Shown: piece by piece, positions 63,332-64,000 of the stretch
Layout of the letters: each line of letters opens with the position of its first letter
Position numbering within the stretch: position 1 is the first letter of the stretch
NCBI GenBank assembly: GCA_016868895.1
Contig: VGFK01000004.1
Span: 1-64,000 of the forward strand
Direction of reading: 5' to 3'
DNA from: Bacteroidota bacterium
GTDB lineage: Bacteria > Bacteroidota > Bacteroidia > Chitinophagales > Chitinophagaceae
Length of the DNA: 64,000 nucleotides
Notes under the pieces: generated by a model
Databases searched by the model: none
The model's input: only the letters and a program-made list of their open reading frames with translations
What the model was told of the DNA's origin: nothing
Position numbers and translations under genes: made by a program

Positions 63332-64000
63332 TGCCCATCAGCATTTTTGGAATTACAACCCTGCTGTTCATGCATGGATACACGAACACATGACCGCAAT
63401 CCGCAGGAGTTTTTTACCCAGTGACCTTGAACCATTGCTCGTATCAAACAACATAGAGGCTACCGTTGCCGTACAGGCCGATGAATCCATTGCAGAAACG
63501 AATTTCTTACTGCAGCTTGCCCAACACCATTCGTTCATCGCAGGAGTGGTGGGATGGACCGATCTCAAACAGACAAACATCGAATCCGAGTTGGAACAAT
63601 GGAAAGAAGCAACCAAACTGGTTGGCTTTCGGAGCATCATGCAAGGACAACCCGATGATCAATACCTGAGCAATCCGGTGTTCACTGCAAACGTAAATAA
63701 GCTTGCAGAATTCGGATATACATTTGATCTGCTGGTCTACCACGACCAATTACCGGCACTCACTCGCTTTGTTGAACACTTGCCAGACAACCGACTCATC
63801 CTGGATCATCTGGGAAAACCCGCCATTGCAAAAAAAGAATTCAACCAGTGGAAAGATGATGTGAAAACGCTTGCCAAACATCCCAATCTGTATTGCAAAA
63901 TCAGTGGATTGATTACCGAAGCGCATCACCAGAACTGGTCGACCAACGATTTGCTTCCCTATATGGAAACAGCGGCTGAATGGTTCGGAATCGACCGAAT
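63321..64000 (+). CDS. L-fuconolactonase-like amidohydrolase (partial)
   Basis: The gene starts at ATG 63321 inside the FAH gene and stays open to the window edge (about 226 codons, 3' end missing). MRIDAHQHFWNY is the amidohydrolase-2 metal motif HxH. GVVGWTDL, KLVGFRSIMQGQPDDQYL, LILDHLGKP and LYCKISGLITEA follow the order seen in L-fucono-1,5-lactonases and L-rhamnono-lactonases. It hydrolyses a sugar lactone to the acid. It supports a lactone/keto-acid route for L-fucose in the 58-64 kb cluster. Confidence 0.88.
   Translation, partial: MRIDAHQHFWNYNPAVHAWIHEHMTAIRRSFLPSDLEPLLVSNNIEATVAVQADESIAETNFLLQLAQHHSFIAGVVGWTDLKQTNIESELEQWKEATKLVGFRSIMQGQPDDQYLSNPVFTANVNKLAEFGYTFDLLVYHDQLPALTRFVEHLPDNRLILDHLGKPAIAKKEFNQWKDDVKTLAKHPNLYCKISGLITEAHHQNWSTNDLLPYMETAAEWFGIDR

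Noticed and set aside
1-64000. CRISPR array, complete insertion sequence, prophage or classical defence system
   Set aside because: I saw no regularly spaced direct repeats, no transposase, no phage structural genes and no restriction or toxin-antitoxin pair. The only mobile-element trace is the truncated integrase.

Overview
The window is a gene-dense stretch of a member of the Bacteroidota, most likely a Chitinophagales/Chitinophagaceae-type bacterium. The evidence is two TonB-dependent receptors with CarboxypepD_reg-like N-domains, a RagB/SusD fragment, families almost confined to this phylum (DUF3822, DUF3276/PUR, DUF4249, DUF2279), a 285-residue primary sigma factor, and repeated -7 boxes of the Bacteroidetes form TAnnTTTG, with few Shine-Dalgarno sequences. 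The genus cannot be fixed from this sequence.

Layout. 1-4.1 kb: DUF2279 protein, a phosphoribosyltransferase and an operon of a membrane Fe-S protein, a CCG-domain Fe-S protein and an uncharacterised partner. 4.1-8.4 kb: miaB, a sigma-54 activator, lptE, a TPR protein and secG, closed by a strong terminator. 8.4-13.6 kb: mltG, a YihY/BrkB membrane protein, a creatininase-family hydrolase and a TonB-dependent receptor. 13.5-17.3 kb (minus): a dipeptide epimerase and a CBM20-GH77 4-alpha-glucanotransferase. 17.3-18.5 kb: two small orphan proteins, an AT-rich repeat array and RNase P RNA. 18.5-27 kb (minus): a tight operon DUF3822-rsmD-fthC-lpxK-rnr-polyprenyl synthase-amino acid permease-DUF2027-like. 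27-36.5 kb: MATE transporter, infC and thrS (minus), a secreted protein, a second TonB receptor and an ABC-F ATPase.

36.5-37.5 kb is the one clear scar of mobile DNA. The 5' third of a tyrosine-recombinase gene is fused out of frame to the last ~87 codons of a susD gene. A 22-bp copy of the 3' end of the neighbouring tRNA-Arg lies just upstream, in inverted orientation. 37.6-54.5 kb: ung, plsC, lptD, an N-acetylmuramoyl-alanine amidase, an MlaD protein, an OstA-like protein, nhaD, trxB, a DUF4249 lipoprotein, rpoD, a threonine aldolase, pgi, a PUR-domain protein, an ABC exporter and tRNA-Ser. 54.6-57.9 kb: a VOC protein, a bestrophin, an LLM flavin oxidoreductase and a class IV aminotransferase. 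57.9-64 kb: a fucose module of two GH29 alpha-L-fucosidases, two FAH-family enzymes, an SDR and the start of an L-fuconolactonase-like amidohydrolase. It is consistent with non-phosphorylating L-fucose breakdown and runs off the end of the window.

Envelope biogenesis recurs throughout (lptE, lpxK, lptD, OstA-like, MlaD, mltG, amidase, secG). I did not find a convincing new defence or biosynthetic system. The most unusual items are the integrase/susD scar with its inverted tRNA-end repeat, an RsmD whose DPPY motif reads GPPY, -7 boxes placed so close to start codons that several mRNAs (and tRNA-Ser) should begin at their first functional base, and the TATCTAT repeat array.
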